A stretch of DNA of 6,638 nt from JBIOJM01 sp044450785 (lineage in GTDB: Bacteria; Planctomycetota; Planctomycetia; Isosphaerales; Isosphaeraceae), in assembly GCA_044450785.1 (NCBI GenBank), contig JBIOJM010000452.1:1-6638 (forward strand). The letters are read 5' to 3'. The notes beneath the pieces were generated by a model, which did not search any database, was not told where the DNA came from, and worked only from the letters and a program-made list of their open reading frames with translations. Below, one piece after another: positions 1 to 5,783 of the stretch (the stretch's first letter is position 1; every line of letters starts with the position of its first letter). A program made the translations under genes and the position numbers.

Positions 1-32
1 CCCGCGACCTGACCAACAGCCGAGAAAACGCC

Positions 33-1799
33 ATGCCTTACGGACAGCGAGAGTCGAGTCGAAAGAGATCTGAGTCCGAGCTCGGGCGCGCCTCCCAACG
101 CGAGGAGAAGGCGCGCGCGGACCGAGAGTCAGCCCGTCTGGTCGAGCACAACGCGCGGATGGCGGAGCAGCTCGTAGCCCAGGCATCCGAGCAACGCGCT
201 GAGAACGACGCCAGGGTACAGCGGCTCGCGGCCGAGCTGCGGGAAGAGAATGGTAAAAAGCTCGCCGCCGTGGCGAAACGTGAGGCCGTTCGCATGGCTG
301 ATTCTGGGGCAAAGCCTGGGCCTCTTCATCGGTGCGAGCGCCATGACCCTGCGGACCCGTCCTGGGGGCAGAAGGGTGGTTCCCGTGATGCGGGCATTGA
401 TGCTGCGGTTGCCCCTTTGTTCCGCCCGCCGGTTGGCTCCCCCGCCTGGGCGCGGGACTATCCCGATGAAGCGGCCGCTGTGCGGCGCGACGCGCCCGCC
501 GTTGTGGAAAAGGATCGCGTGAAGTGGGCCTCTGAATCGTTGCGCGGGGTTAAGCCTGCTGGACGTACTGGTGATGCTCTCGGGCCGCTGCCGCCGAGTT
601 TTGATCCCGAGGTGCGAATGGAGAGTGATACTGACGCGGCTCGTCCGGCGCGAGGTGCTCATACGCGGGGGGCGATTGATGAGTACAAGCCCTCTCAGGA
701 GACGTTGACGGCCATTGAAGACCAGTCGCGTCGCGACTGGGCGCTTGATCGGCAGTGGGAACGGGGCTCAAAGCATCACGTTCGGTCTGTTGAGGACCTG
801 CTGAAGGAGCGGCCCGATCTTGTGGCGGCAATCAAAGCGCCCCATCCCCCTCTTGTTGGTGGTGACCAAGGAGAGTCGGCTCGCACGCGCGATCGGCGAA
901 TGGATCCGAAAACGGCCCCTCCGGAGCTTCTTGGTGATCTGCCGGGTGTTGGGCCGGGCCTTGCAGGGAGAATTGGCGCGACGCGCGAGCAGGCGCCGTT
1001 CGAGTCGCCAAGCGACATGAATAAGCGGGTGCCTGGCATCGGTGTCGAGACGATGCAGAATCTTCGGCCTTACCTGCGCTTTCCGAGTGATCCTGCGTCC
1101 AACCCGGCCGGGGCCGATCGGGCGTGTGGGGACTTGCTCAACGTTCGGCCGCCGCGTCTCCCGGGCACGACTGGAGCGGTGTTAGATGGCTACTCGGCGC
1201 AGGACGCGGCCAGGGACATCTTGGCCGGCCTACCGCGACTGAGCCTCAGCCAGCCGGCTCCGCTTCCTGGTCTGTCGTCGCGTGATTTGCCGATGGAGCT
1301 GGCCAAGCCACCTCTTGCGCTGGAAGAGGCGAGACGGGAGATCAGCGATCACTTGAGGCACGCGATTTCCTCGGGGCCTGGCCCCTCCCGTTCGCTCGGC
1401 CGCGACGTTGGTGACCCAAAGCACTATCGTACCGAACAGAACGGGTTGCTCTCGGATGACTTCGCTCCGGCCAGGTCGGTCCTGAGCGAGCTGGCGCCGC
1501 CCGTGGAGTCGGCGCGTCGGGCCCATCGGAACGGGTTGCTCTCGGATTACGTCACTCCGGCCCGGTCGGTCCTGAGCGAGCTGGCCCCGCCCGTGGAGTC
1601 GGCTCAGCGGGCCGGTGGCGGCATTGGCGACCAGGTCAGTGTTGACCTCGCGGCTGCAGCAAAGGACCTTCGTGAGGCGGCCCGAGAATTCCGGCAGGGC
1701 GCACGTCCGGGTGCTGCCGTCGGCCAGCCAGGTCCCAGGGGCGGCGGGCCGCAGGCGCCCTTGCCCGGTATTCCACCCGCCCTGCCCGGGCGGATGTGA
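33..1799 (+). CDS. Uncharacterised protein with charged helical N-terminus, ComEA-like helix-hairpin-helix domain and tandem repeat
   Basis: I do not recognise this 588-aa protein as a whole. Residues about 5-90 are very rich in Glu, Arg, Ala and Lys and look like a long helix or coiled coil. Residues about 95-285 are Pro/Arg/Asp-rich with no recognised domain. Residues 290-350 match the ComEA-type double helix-hairpin-helix pattern: LPGVGPGLAGRI at 303-314, then an F-x-S-x-x-D-M stretch, then VPGIG at 333-337 and NLRPYL. That fold normally binds DNA non-specifically. Residues 470-529 are two tandem 30-residue copies, and the tail is Gly/Pro-rich. No signal peptide or membrane segment is seen, so it is probably cytosolic and possibly DNA-binding (inference). 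The ATG at 33 has only a weak purine stretch upstream. The frame stays open to base 3 with no stop, so the true start may lie outside the window. Many codons end in T (GAT, GCT, CGT, CCT), unlike the chitinase gene. It converges with the minus-strand gene at 1912. Confidence 0.72.
   Translation: MPYGQRESSRKRSESELGRASQREEKARADRESARLVEHNARMAEQLVAQASEQRAENDARVQRLAAELREENGKKLAAVAKREAVRMADSGAKPGPLHRCERHDPADPSWGQKGGSRDAGIDAAVAPLFRPPVGSPAWARDYPDEAAAVRRDAPAVVEKDRVKWASESLRGVKPAGRTGDALGPLPPSFDPEVRMESDTDAARPARGAHTRGAIDEYKPSQETLTAIEDQSRRDWALDRQWERGSKHHVRSVEDLLKERPDLVAAIKAPHPPLVGGDQGESARTRDRRMDPKTAPPELLGDLPGVGPGLAGRIGATREQAPFESPSDMNKRVPGIGVETMQNLRPYLRFPSDPASNPAGADRACGDLLNVRPPRLPGTTGAVLDGYSAQDAARDILAGLPRLSLSQPAPLPGLSSRDLPMELAKPPLALEEARREISDHLRHAISSGPGPSRSLGRDVGDPKHYRTEQNGLLSDDFAPARSVLSELAPPVESARRAHRNGLLSDYVTPARSVLSELAPPVESAQRAGGGIGDQVSVDLAAAAKDLREAAREFRQGARPGAAVGQPGPRGGGPQAPLPGIPPALPGRM
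1440..1619 (+). repeat. Tandem duplication, two 90-bp units in frame
   Basis: Copy 1 is 1440-1529 and copy 2 is 1530-1619. Each encodes 30 residues starting NGLLSD and containing PARSVLSELAPPVESA. The first 84 bases of the two copies differ at 8 positions. Several changes are non-synonymous (GAC/TAC, TTC/GTC, GCT/ACT), and the last two codons diverge more. The period is a multiple of three, so the reading frame is kept. This is consistent with a fairly recent in-frame duplication in the C-terminal part of the helix-hairpin-helix protein. Confidence 0.9.
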
Positions 1800-1822
1800 G
1801 CCTTCGTCAAAGCACATGCCTG

Positions 1823-1909
1823 TCATGCGTCGTTACCGATCCACTCCCTCAGAACACGAAACCCAGCTCGACCGTACATCTGCCGCTTGATCGTCTTTCT
1901 TTGGGACAT
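1823..1909 (-). pseudogene. Possible 3' remnant of a DDE transposase
   Basis: On the minus strand this frame ends in TGA at 1825-1823 and encodes MSQRK followed by TIKRQMYGRAGFRVLRE, then five more residues to the stop. The K-R-Q-M-Y-G-R-A-x-F-x-x-L-R pattern is what I recall at the extreme C-terminus of several DDE transposases (ISL3-like is my best guess, from memory). Only about 28 codons are present. The frame continues upstream into the coding region of the C-N hydrolase, where it no longer looks transposase-like, so the rest of the gene is gone. It lies in the 112-bp space between the two convergent genes and almost touches the hydrolase stop codon. No inverted repeats or target duplication were recognised. 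A chance resemblance in a short stretch is the main alternative. Confidence 0.4.
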
Positions 1910-1911
1910 CA

Positions 1912-2703
1912 TCACGAGACAGTTCTGCAACGTGCCGCAAGTAGGCCAGTCGCCGTGGTGATGTCGATGTCTGCGATCAGCAATCCTTCCTTACCGTAGG
2001 GCTGGTAGCTGAGGAGTGTCCCATCCGGACGGACGATCGCCGACGTGGTCGGAGAGCCGAGACTCGCGCAATTGACGGTTGCGAAATAGCAGGTGTTCTC
2101 GGCGGCGCGGCACAGGGCCGCCTTCTCGTGAAATGTGTTCGCGGGATCGGCGAAGGCCGCTGGACGGTAAGAACCGGGCTCCGCTTCGTGGAAGTGCGGG
2201 TGAAACACAGTCTGTGCCCCATGACGTGCGGCCCAGCGGACGGTCTCTGGATACCGCCAGCCTTCGTGGCAGATCGCGACACCGAAAGTCAAGGGGCCGG
2301 CTTGAAAGACGCGGCGGCCAGAGCCTGGTGTGTAGGTGCCCTCTTCCGAGGGGTCGATCTGGACCTTGTCCTGAAAGCCCGCGATCGATCCGTCCTGATC
2401 GATAACCAGGGCGGTCGCTACCAGTGCGCCGTCAACAAAGCGTTCCGTTCCGAGAACGACTGTGATGTTTGCCTTCGCGGCTGCCAGGGCGATGACGCAC
2501 CAGGCGCGTTCGAGGAACTCGGGATCGGGAGGCGGCACGGGCTTGCCGATTCCTCGATAGCCGGGGACGAAGCATTCCGGAAAGCAGATGATCCGTGCTC
2601 CCTTGATGGAGGCTTGATCGATGGCCTGCTCGGCGAGCGTGATCGACTCAAGAGGAGTGGCTGGGAACCTGATATTGGCGAGTGCGATTCGAAACGGGTT
2701 CAC
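1912..2703 (-). CDS. Carbon-nitrogen hydrolase (nitrilase/amidase superfamily)
   Basis: This 263-aa protein matches the usual 260-300 aa length of the family and appears intact. The family hydrolyses non-peptide C-N bonds of amides, carbamoyl compounds or nitriles through a Glu-Lys-Cys triad and a thioester intermediate. All three residues can be seen: Glu43 in FPECFVPGY, Lys113 in DKVQI, and Cys145 in ICHEGWRYPE. A further acidic position (Glu120/Glu121) precedes the Tyr-Thr-Pro-Gly segment. There is no signal peptide, so it is probably cytosolic. The substrate cannot be read from the sequence; the HEGWRYPE context suits a small amidase branch rather than a classical nitrilase. The start is GTG at 2703-2701, backed by a GAGGGA ribosome-binding site five bases upstream. 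It overlaps a remnant resembling an FAD-linked oxidase on the same strand by 56 bp, so it was perhaps once the second gene of an operon. Downstream it abuts a putative transposase scrap. Confidence 0.9.
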   Translation of the reverse strand: MNPFRIALANIRFPATPLESITLAEQAIDQASIKGARIICFPECFVPGYRGIGKPVPPPDPEFLERAWCVIALAAAKANITVVLGTERFVDGALVATALVIDQDGSIAGFQDKVQIDPSEEGTYTPGSGRRVFQAGPLTFGVAICHEGWRYPETVRWAARHGAQTVFHPHFHEAEPGSYRPAAFADPANTFHEKAALCRAAENTCYFATVNCASLGSPTTSAIVRPDGTLLSYQPYGKEGLLIADIDITTATGLLAARCRTVS

Positions 2704-2821
2704 GAGTTTCCCTCGGGAAAAGAGTTCCCAGCCCGAACAACGATCGCGGATCGAAGCGATGCTTCACTTCGCGCATCGCGGCGAGTTCGGCGTCATTATA
2801 TTGCAAATGAAGCAGTCGCAG
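2648..2821 (-). pseudogene. C-terminal remnant resembling an FAD-linked (GlcD-type) oxidase
   Basis: This minus-strand frame encodes LRLLHLQYNDAELAAMREVK then HRFDPRSLFGLGTLFPRE, and ends at TGA 2650-2648. The M-R-x-V-K-x-x-F-D-P-x-x-L-x-x-x-G-x-L-F-P pattern is the typical C-terminus of FAD-linked oxidases of the glycolate oxidase subunit/BBE-like group, where it normally reads something like ALDPxxILNPGKxF. Upstream of about 2821 the frame turns into sequence with no such character and meets a stop at 2918-2920. The FAD-binding domain is therefore missing and the gene is a scrap. Its last 18 codons overlap the start of the C-N hydrolase, an arrangement that looks like former translational coupling. 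The call rests on pattern memory over about 40 residues. Confidence 0.45.
2709..2714 (-). promoter_or_regulatory. Ribosome-binding site fixing the GTG start of the C-N hydrolase
   Basis: The minus strand reads GAGGGA five bases before the GTG at 2703. It is the best-placed Shine-Dalgarno match in the window and supports the non-ATG start. It lies inside the reading frame of the upstream oxidase remnant. Confidence 0.6.
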
Positions 2822-3456
2822 GGAGAAAACGTCCGCACGTTTTAGGCGGGCCGTTCGAGTCGATGGCGAACGACCTCGCGCAGAGGGGGTCGCGACTGCG
2901 GCGGGTCGTTGTAAGTCTCAACGATCAGGCTCATTCGGGAATAACCGGTGTTAGTGGGACCGAGCAAAGAATCAGGTCCTCCCGAACTTTGCCAATTCGT
3001 CGCTACCGGCTCGAATCGCATCGAGCTGGGCTCGGTCGCCACCCGGGTCGCGGCCGCGCTGGTCCGCGTGGTGGGGCCTGCGAGGGGTCTCGGCCACCAG
3101 TGTAGGCGGAGGAGTGCCGGGTCGGGAGACCCGCGCACAGCGCGTCGCGGAGCCATCGAGGTTCATCGATGATCTCACGGCTCGTGGTGAGCGCAAGCGT
3201 CCCCGAGCGGACGTGAGCGAATCAAGCGCCGCTCGGGCCGGAGGGGTCGGCAACGGCTTGAAGGAACACCGAAACGGCCGATGCCTTGAACGTCGAAGAA
3301 ATCGGCCCGATGTCGGCGGCGGGCGTCCAGGCGGGCTGAATCACAAGGGGTAAAGGCTCCCATCTCCGGCCCGAGAGGCAATCGAACATGCCGGCGGAAC
3401 GATCTGGTATGACTGGCGACAGGCAAATGGCGCTCCGAAAACGAACCGTCATCAAT
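2822..3456. other. Gene-poor stretch of about 635 bp
   Basis: Several open frames of 66-105 codons exist on both strands here, but they overlap one another, lack ribosome-binding sites, are rich in Arg/Pro/Gly, and show no family pattern that I recognise. The neatest short frame is a 30-codon minus-strand one at 2934-2842 (MSLIVETYNDPP...), with no further support. I see one good hairpin (3114-3138) and nothing else that can be defended. The stretch may hold decayed coding sequence like the oxidase remnant at its left end. Confidence 0.5.
3114..3138. other. Strong hairpin with GNRA-type loop
   Basis: The arms GTGCCGGGTC (3114-3123) and GACCCGCGCAC (3128-3138) pair over ten base pairs with one bulged G, closing a GGGA loop. 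On the plus strand this fits the GNRA tetraloop rule. No U-run follows on either strand, so an intrinsic terminator is not supported. It may be a structured RNA element, a protein-binding dyad or chance in GC-rich DNA. Confidence 0.4.
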
Positions 3457-4605
3457 CTACGGGCCGGGAGGGGCCTCCGGAGGCTTCCCACTCTCATCCC
3501 ATTTCTTGCGCGACGCTTCCTGGAGAGGATTGGTGCCGTCGGGCAGGCGATCGGCGGCGACTTGCCAGAAGAAGACCCCGCGCAGTCCCTGCTTCATCGC
3601 CCAATCGGTCTTGATGGCGACCGATTCGGCGTCGTCGTAGCCGATCACGACGGAGCGGTCGGGCGAGAACAGCCAGGGGTTCTTGGTCTCGTCGTCCCAC
3701 TGTCGGACCCAGCCCTGCTCGTGTTGGAGCCGTTGGATGTTGCTGTAGTTGCCGCCCCGCGGAACGCGGCCCTTCGGCGCGTCCTTGGTGGATGCGTAGG
3801 GCTCCTTGACGGCGAAACCGCGGCCGTAGAGGGGAATCCCCACGGCCAGCCGGTCAGCCGGAAGGCCCCTCTCTTCGAGCAAATACTTCATGGTCGATTC
3901 GGTGGAACGAGCGGTGCCTCCCGGCTGCTTGGAAGACGCGAAGAGGGGCGAATGGTGACCCGCGTAATTTGTCCAGTCTCCGGTGAAGTCGTAGGTCATC
4001 ACGTTGACCCAATCCATGGTTTCCAGCAGGAATTCCTTGCTGAGCCACTTGAGCGTGCCGGGATTGGAGGAGGCGGCCATCGTCAGCACCATCCGCCGCT
4101 TTTTCTTGTCCCCGACCGCGTCGAGCTGCTTGCGGAACCGCCGCGTGAGCCGCTCGAAGCCGACGATCTCTTTCTCGGTGTCGGGGTACTCCCAGTCGAG
4201 GTCGATCCCGTCGTAATCGCTGTCGTCGACGATCGACATCACGGATTTCACGTAGCGGTCTTCCGCTTCCGGCCTCGCCACGATGGACGCAAACTGACGA
4301 TCCCATCCCCAGCCGCCCAGGGACAGGATTACCTTGACGCCCGCCCTGTGGGCATCGCCCGTGAGCTGACGGCTTGGCACGTTTCTCCTCGGCTGAACGT
4401 TCCCGTCGCCGTCGGCCACGAGGAAGGCATGGCAGAGATGGGTGTACAGACGGAAGTTGATTTCGCGGGCTGGACCAAACAGATAGCCCACGAACACCTT
4501 GTCCTTCGGTCTCTCGTCCGGGGCTGCGAACGAACGACTGGATGCGGAGAGGACAGTCAGCATCGCCGCGGAGAATAGCAACGATCGTGTGAGCGGATGA
4601 TTCAT
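3457..4605 (-). CDS. Secreted GH18 chitinase
   Basis: This 382-aa glycoside hydrolase family 18 enzyme is expected to cleave beta-1,4-linked N-acetylglucosamine polymers by substrate-assisted catalysis. Counting from the ATG at 4605, residues 1-28 form a signal peptide (Arg, hydrophobic LLFSAAMLTVL core, SFAA cleavage region). The barrel signatures follow in order: VGYLFG near 39-44, SLGGW at 95-99, the DxxDxDxE motif DGIDLDWE at 132-139 with catalytic Glu139 and Asp137, MTYD at 203-206, GIPLYGR at 256-262, and the C-terminal FFW at 345-347. All key residues are intact. There is no chitin-binding module, and it ends in a short Pro-rich tail. A TTG at 4623 would add six residues, but ATG 4605 gives the more normal signal peptide and has GAGAG upstream. 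A large dyad lies 28-54 bases before the start. The neighbour upstream on the same strand is unrelated, so the gene is probably transcribed alone. Confidence 0.93.
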   Translation of the reverse strand: MNHPLTRSLLFSAAMLTVLSASSRSFAAPDERPKDKVFVGYLFGPAREINFRLYTHLCHAFLVADGDGNVQPRRNVPSRQLTGDAHRAGVKVILSLGGWGWDRQFASIVARPEAEDRYVKSVMSIVDDSDYDGIDLDWEYPDTEKEIVGFERLTRRFRKQLDAVGDKKKRRMVLTMAASSNPGTLKWLSKEFLLETMDWVNVMTYDFTGDWTNYAGHHSPLFASSKQPGGTARSTESTMKYLLEERGLPADRLAVGIPLYGRGFAVKEPYASTKDAPKGRVPRGGNYSNIQRLQHEQGWVRQWDDETKNPWLFSPDRSVVIGYDDAESVAIKTDWAMKQGLRGVFFWQVAADRLPDGTNPLQEASRKKWDESGKPPEAPPGP

Positions 4606-4632
4606 CGGAAACACTCTCGGCAAGATCGGAAG

Positions 4633-4659
4633 CCGACCGGGGGGCCGGCCCCACGTCGG
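4633..4659. promoter_or_regulatory. Two-tier dyad in the chitinase leader
   Basis: A perfect 12-bp palindrome, GGGGCCGGCCCC (4641-4652), is enclosed by a second inverted pair, CCGAC (4633-4637) and GTCGG (4655-4659). It sits 28-54 bases upstream of the chitinase ATG at 4605. It could be an operator or a stable leader hairpin affecting chitinase expression; the sequence alone does not decide between these. Confidence 0.4.
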
Positions 4660-4738
4660 GCAACCGCGAAGTATCAGGCGGGGACATATGGGCTTTTCTC
4701 GAACTCGAGTTGTGCGTTGGGTGCATTTCGCCGTTGAT

Positions 4739-4768
4739 ATATTGACTGGCGAATGCCTGGTTCGTCAA
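4739..4768 (-). promoter_or_regulatory. Weak sigma70-like promoter candidate for the chitinase
   Basis: Reading the minus strand, TTGACG (4768-4763) lies 18 bases before CAATAT (4744-4739), giving a good -35 and a poor -10 match in a locally AT-rich patch. It would give a leader of roughly 125 bases that includes the dyad at 4633-4659. The weak -10 makes this tentative. Confidence 0.22.
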
Positions 4769-4776
4769 CCAAGAAC

Positions 4777-4797
4777 TGCAAGCCCACGGGGTTTGCA
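4777..4797 (-). terminator. Possible terminator hairpin after the 263-aa gene
   Basis: TGCAAGCCC (4777-4785) and GGGTTTGCA (4789-4797) form a nine-pair stem (one G-T pair) around a three-base loop. Read on the minus strand it is followed by GTTCTTGGTTG, a broken T-rich stretch. It lies about 100 bases past the stop of the 263-aa gene and just before the putative chitinase promoter, a sensible place for a transcription end. The T-tract is imperfect. Confidence 0.35.
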
Positions 4798-4881
4798 CCC
4801 CCGATCCCGGCAGTGTGATTGCTCCCGCACGCAAGCGAGTGTCGATGGCAACCGACGATTTCGACCCGTCGCCTCGACCGC

Positions 4882-4895
4882 CCGGCGCGCGCCGG
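4882..4895. repeat. Perfect 14-bp GC palindrome immediately after a stop codon
   Basis: CCGGCGCGCGCCGG begins two bases past the TAA (4899-4897) of the 263-aa gene. As RNA it could form a five-pair stem with a four-base loop. No T-run follows. It may help end transcription or protect the 3' end, or simply reflect high GC content. Confidence 0.35.
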
Positions 4896-4896
4896 C

Positions 4897-5688
4897 TTAC
4901 AAACCGACGGGCAGCGTCAAGACCGGGCCCGCACGTTGGGGCTCGGCCAGTTGGAGGTTCAACAGCGCCTGGATCAGCGCCAGCGTGGACTTGGACCGCT
5001 GGTCGGTGTCGTCAATGTAGTACCAGTAGCCGCGGTACGGCACGGCGATCGCGGCCTGCTTGGGGCGCTTCTTCTGGACACAGACGTGGAACAGACCGCG
5101 AGTGACGAGCGGCCAGTCGAACGCCACCCCGTCAGGTCCTGGCGTCTGAACGGCGAGCCCGCGCGCGATATGCTCATCGGGCATCTGGACCCCCTTGGAG
5201 AGGAAGATCATCATCCCCAGGATCGTACGGGTCCGCACCGTGATGGCATCCTTGGCGTCCGCCAGGGGCCGGAGCGGCTCGCTTCCCGCGCGCTCGACAC
5301 GCCGAACGGGATATTCGAGCCGGCCCGGTGAAAGTCTCAGCAGCTCGCGGAAGGATTGCAACTCCGGGTCCGTCGAAGCGTCCGGCGCGATGACGATGGC
5401 GTTCGCCGGATCGTCCCGGGTCAAAATCAGGCCCGCCCGGGCGGCGGAGTGCCGAAAGGCGAGCTTGTTGTTCGCCGCGGCAACGAAGTCCGACCCGTCG
5501 ACGTGGCTCTCTTCGATGGGATCCGCCACCTCCTTCGTCTCGTCGACCGCCACCATCCGAGCCGCGCCGGCGGCACGCAACCGCGCCGCCAGGCGAGCGA
5601 CTTCGAGAAACGCCGTCGCGGATGGGACCTGCGACGGGATCAGCTCATCCGCGCCCGAGGCATTTGCCAGCCCGTTCGCCTCGGACAC
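4897..5688 (-). CDS. Uncharacterised planctomycete-type protein, possibly N-terminally truncated
   Basis: I cannot assign a function to this 263-aa protein. An N-terminal helical part (residues 20-42, VPSATAFLEVARLAARLRAA) is followed by a charged middle. Residues 155-180 are amphipathic (ILGMMIFLSKGVQMPDEH), and the C-terminus from residue 218 carries YRGYWYYIDD, then SKSTLALIQALLNLQLAE and VLTLPVGL. The Y-x-G-Y-W-[FY]-Y-I-x-D plus S-K-S-T block is one I associate from memory with hypothetical proteins of Isosphaeraceae-type planctomycetes. No signal peptide, lipobox or obvious catalytic motif is visible. The start is GTG at 5688-5686. An AGAGGA sequence lies 16 bases upstream, too far to be a good Shine-Dalgarno. 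The in-frame codons just before the GTG read EDVLRVI after a TAA at 5712-5710, so the natural protein may be longer. It follows the LEDRFLLA gene by 95 bp on the same strand. Confidence 0.68.
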   Translation of the reverse strand: MSEANGLANASGADELIPSQVPSATAFLEVARLAARLRAAGAARMVAVDETKEVADPIEESHVDGSDFVAAANNKLAFRHSAARAGLILTRDDPANAIVIAPDASTDPELQSFRELLRLSPGRLEYPVRRVERAGSEPLRPLADAKDAITVRTRTILGMMIFLSKGVQMPDEHIARGLAVQTPGPDGVAFDWPLVTRGLFHVCVQKKRPKQAAIAVPYRGYWYYIDDTDQRSKSTLALIQALLNLQLAEPQRAGPVLTLPVGL

Positions 5689-5750
5689 GATGACGCGAAG
5701 GACGTCCTCTTATCGTCCCGGCATGATCGCTTTCTTCGACAGAACTGGCA

Positions 5751-5774
5751 GAATCGACGCGATCGCGTGAATTC
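5751..5774. repeat. 24-bp interrupted palindrome between two minus-strand genes
   Basis: A perfect 12-bp core, ACGCGATCGCGT (5757-5768), is flanked by GAAT (5751-5754) and ATTC (5771-5774), so 10 of 12 base pairs are symmetric. It lies in the 95-bp gap between the stop of the LEDRFLLA gene and the start of the 263-aa gene. It could be an operator for the downstream gene; no promoter is evident around it. Confidence 0.4.
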
Positions 5775-5783
5775 AAGTCGCCC

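Noticed and set aside
1777..1793. Hairpin CCGCCC-TGCCC-GGGCGG at the end of the left gene as a terminator
   Set aside because: It is inside the coding sequence, has only six pairs and is not followed by a T-run.
2128..3105. 325-codon open frame on the plus strand
   Set aside because: Its first half mirrors the C-N hydrolase gene and its translation shows no family pattern. It has no ribosome-binding site.
2842..3156. 104-codon minus-strand frame in the gene-poor stretch
   Set aside because: It has no start signal, no recognised motif and an amino-acid mix typical of random GC-rich frames. Only its last 30 codons (from ATG 2934) look faintly protein-like.
3473..3484. Palindrome GCCTCCGGAGGC near the chitinase stop
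   Set aside because: It lies within the Pro-rich tail codons and has no terminator features. It is probably a by-product of repeated Pro/Glu codons.
3388..4578. 396-codon open frame on the plus strand
   Set aside because: It lies opposite the GH18 chitinase, whose catalytic motifs are unmistakable. The antisense frame is open only because of high third-position GC.
3854..4834. 326-codon minus-strand frame overlapping the chitinase
   Set aside because: It is an alternate-frame shadow, with an Arg/Pro/Gly-rich translation across the chitinase catalytic region.
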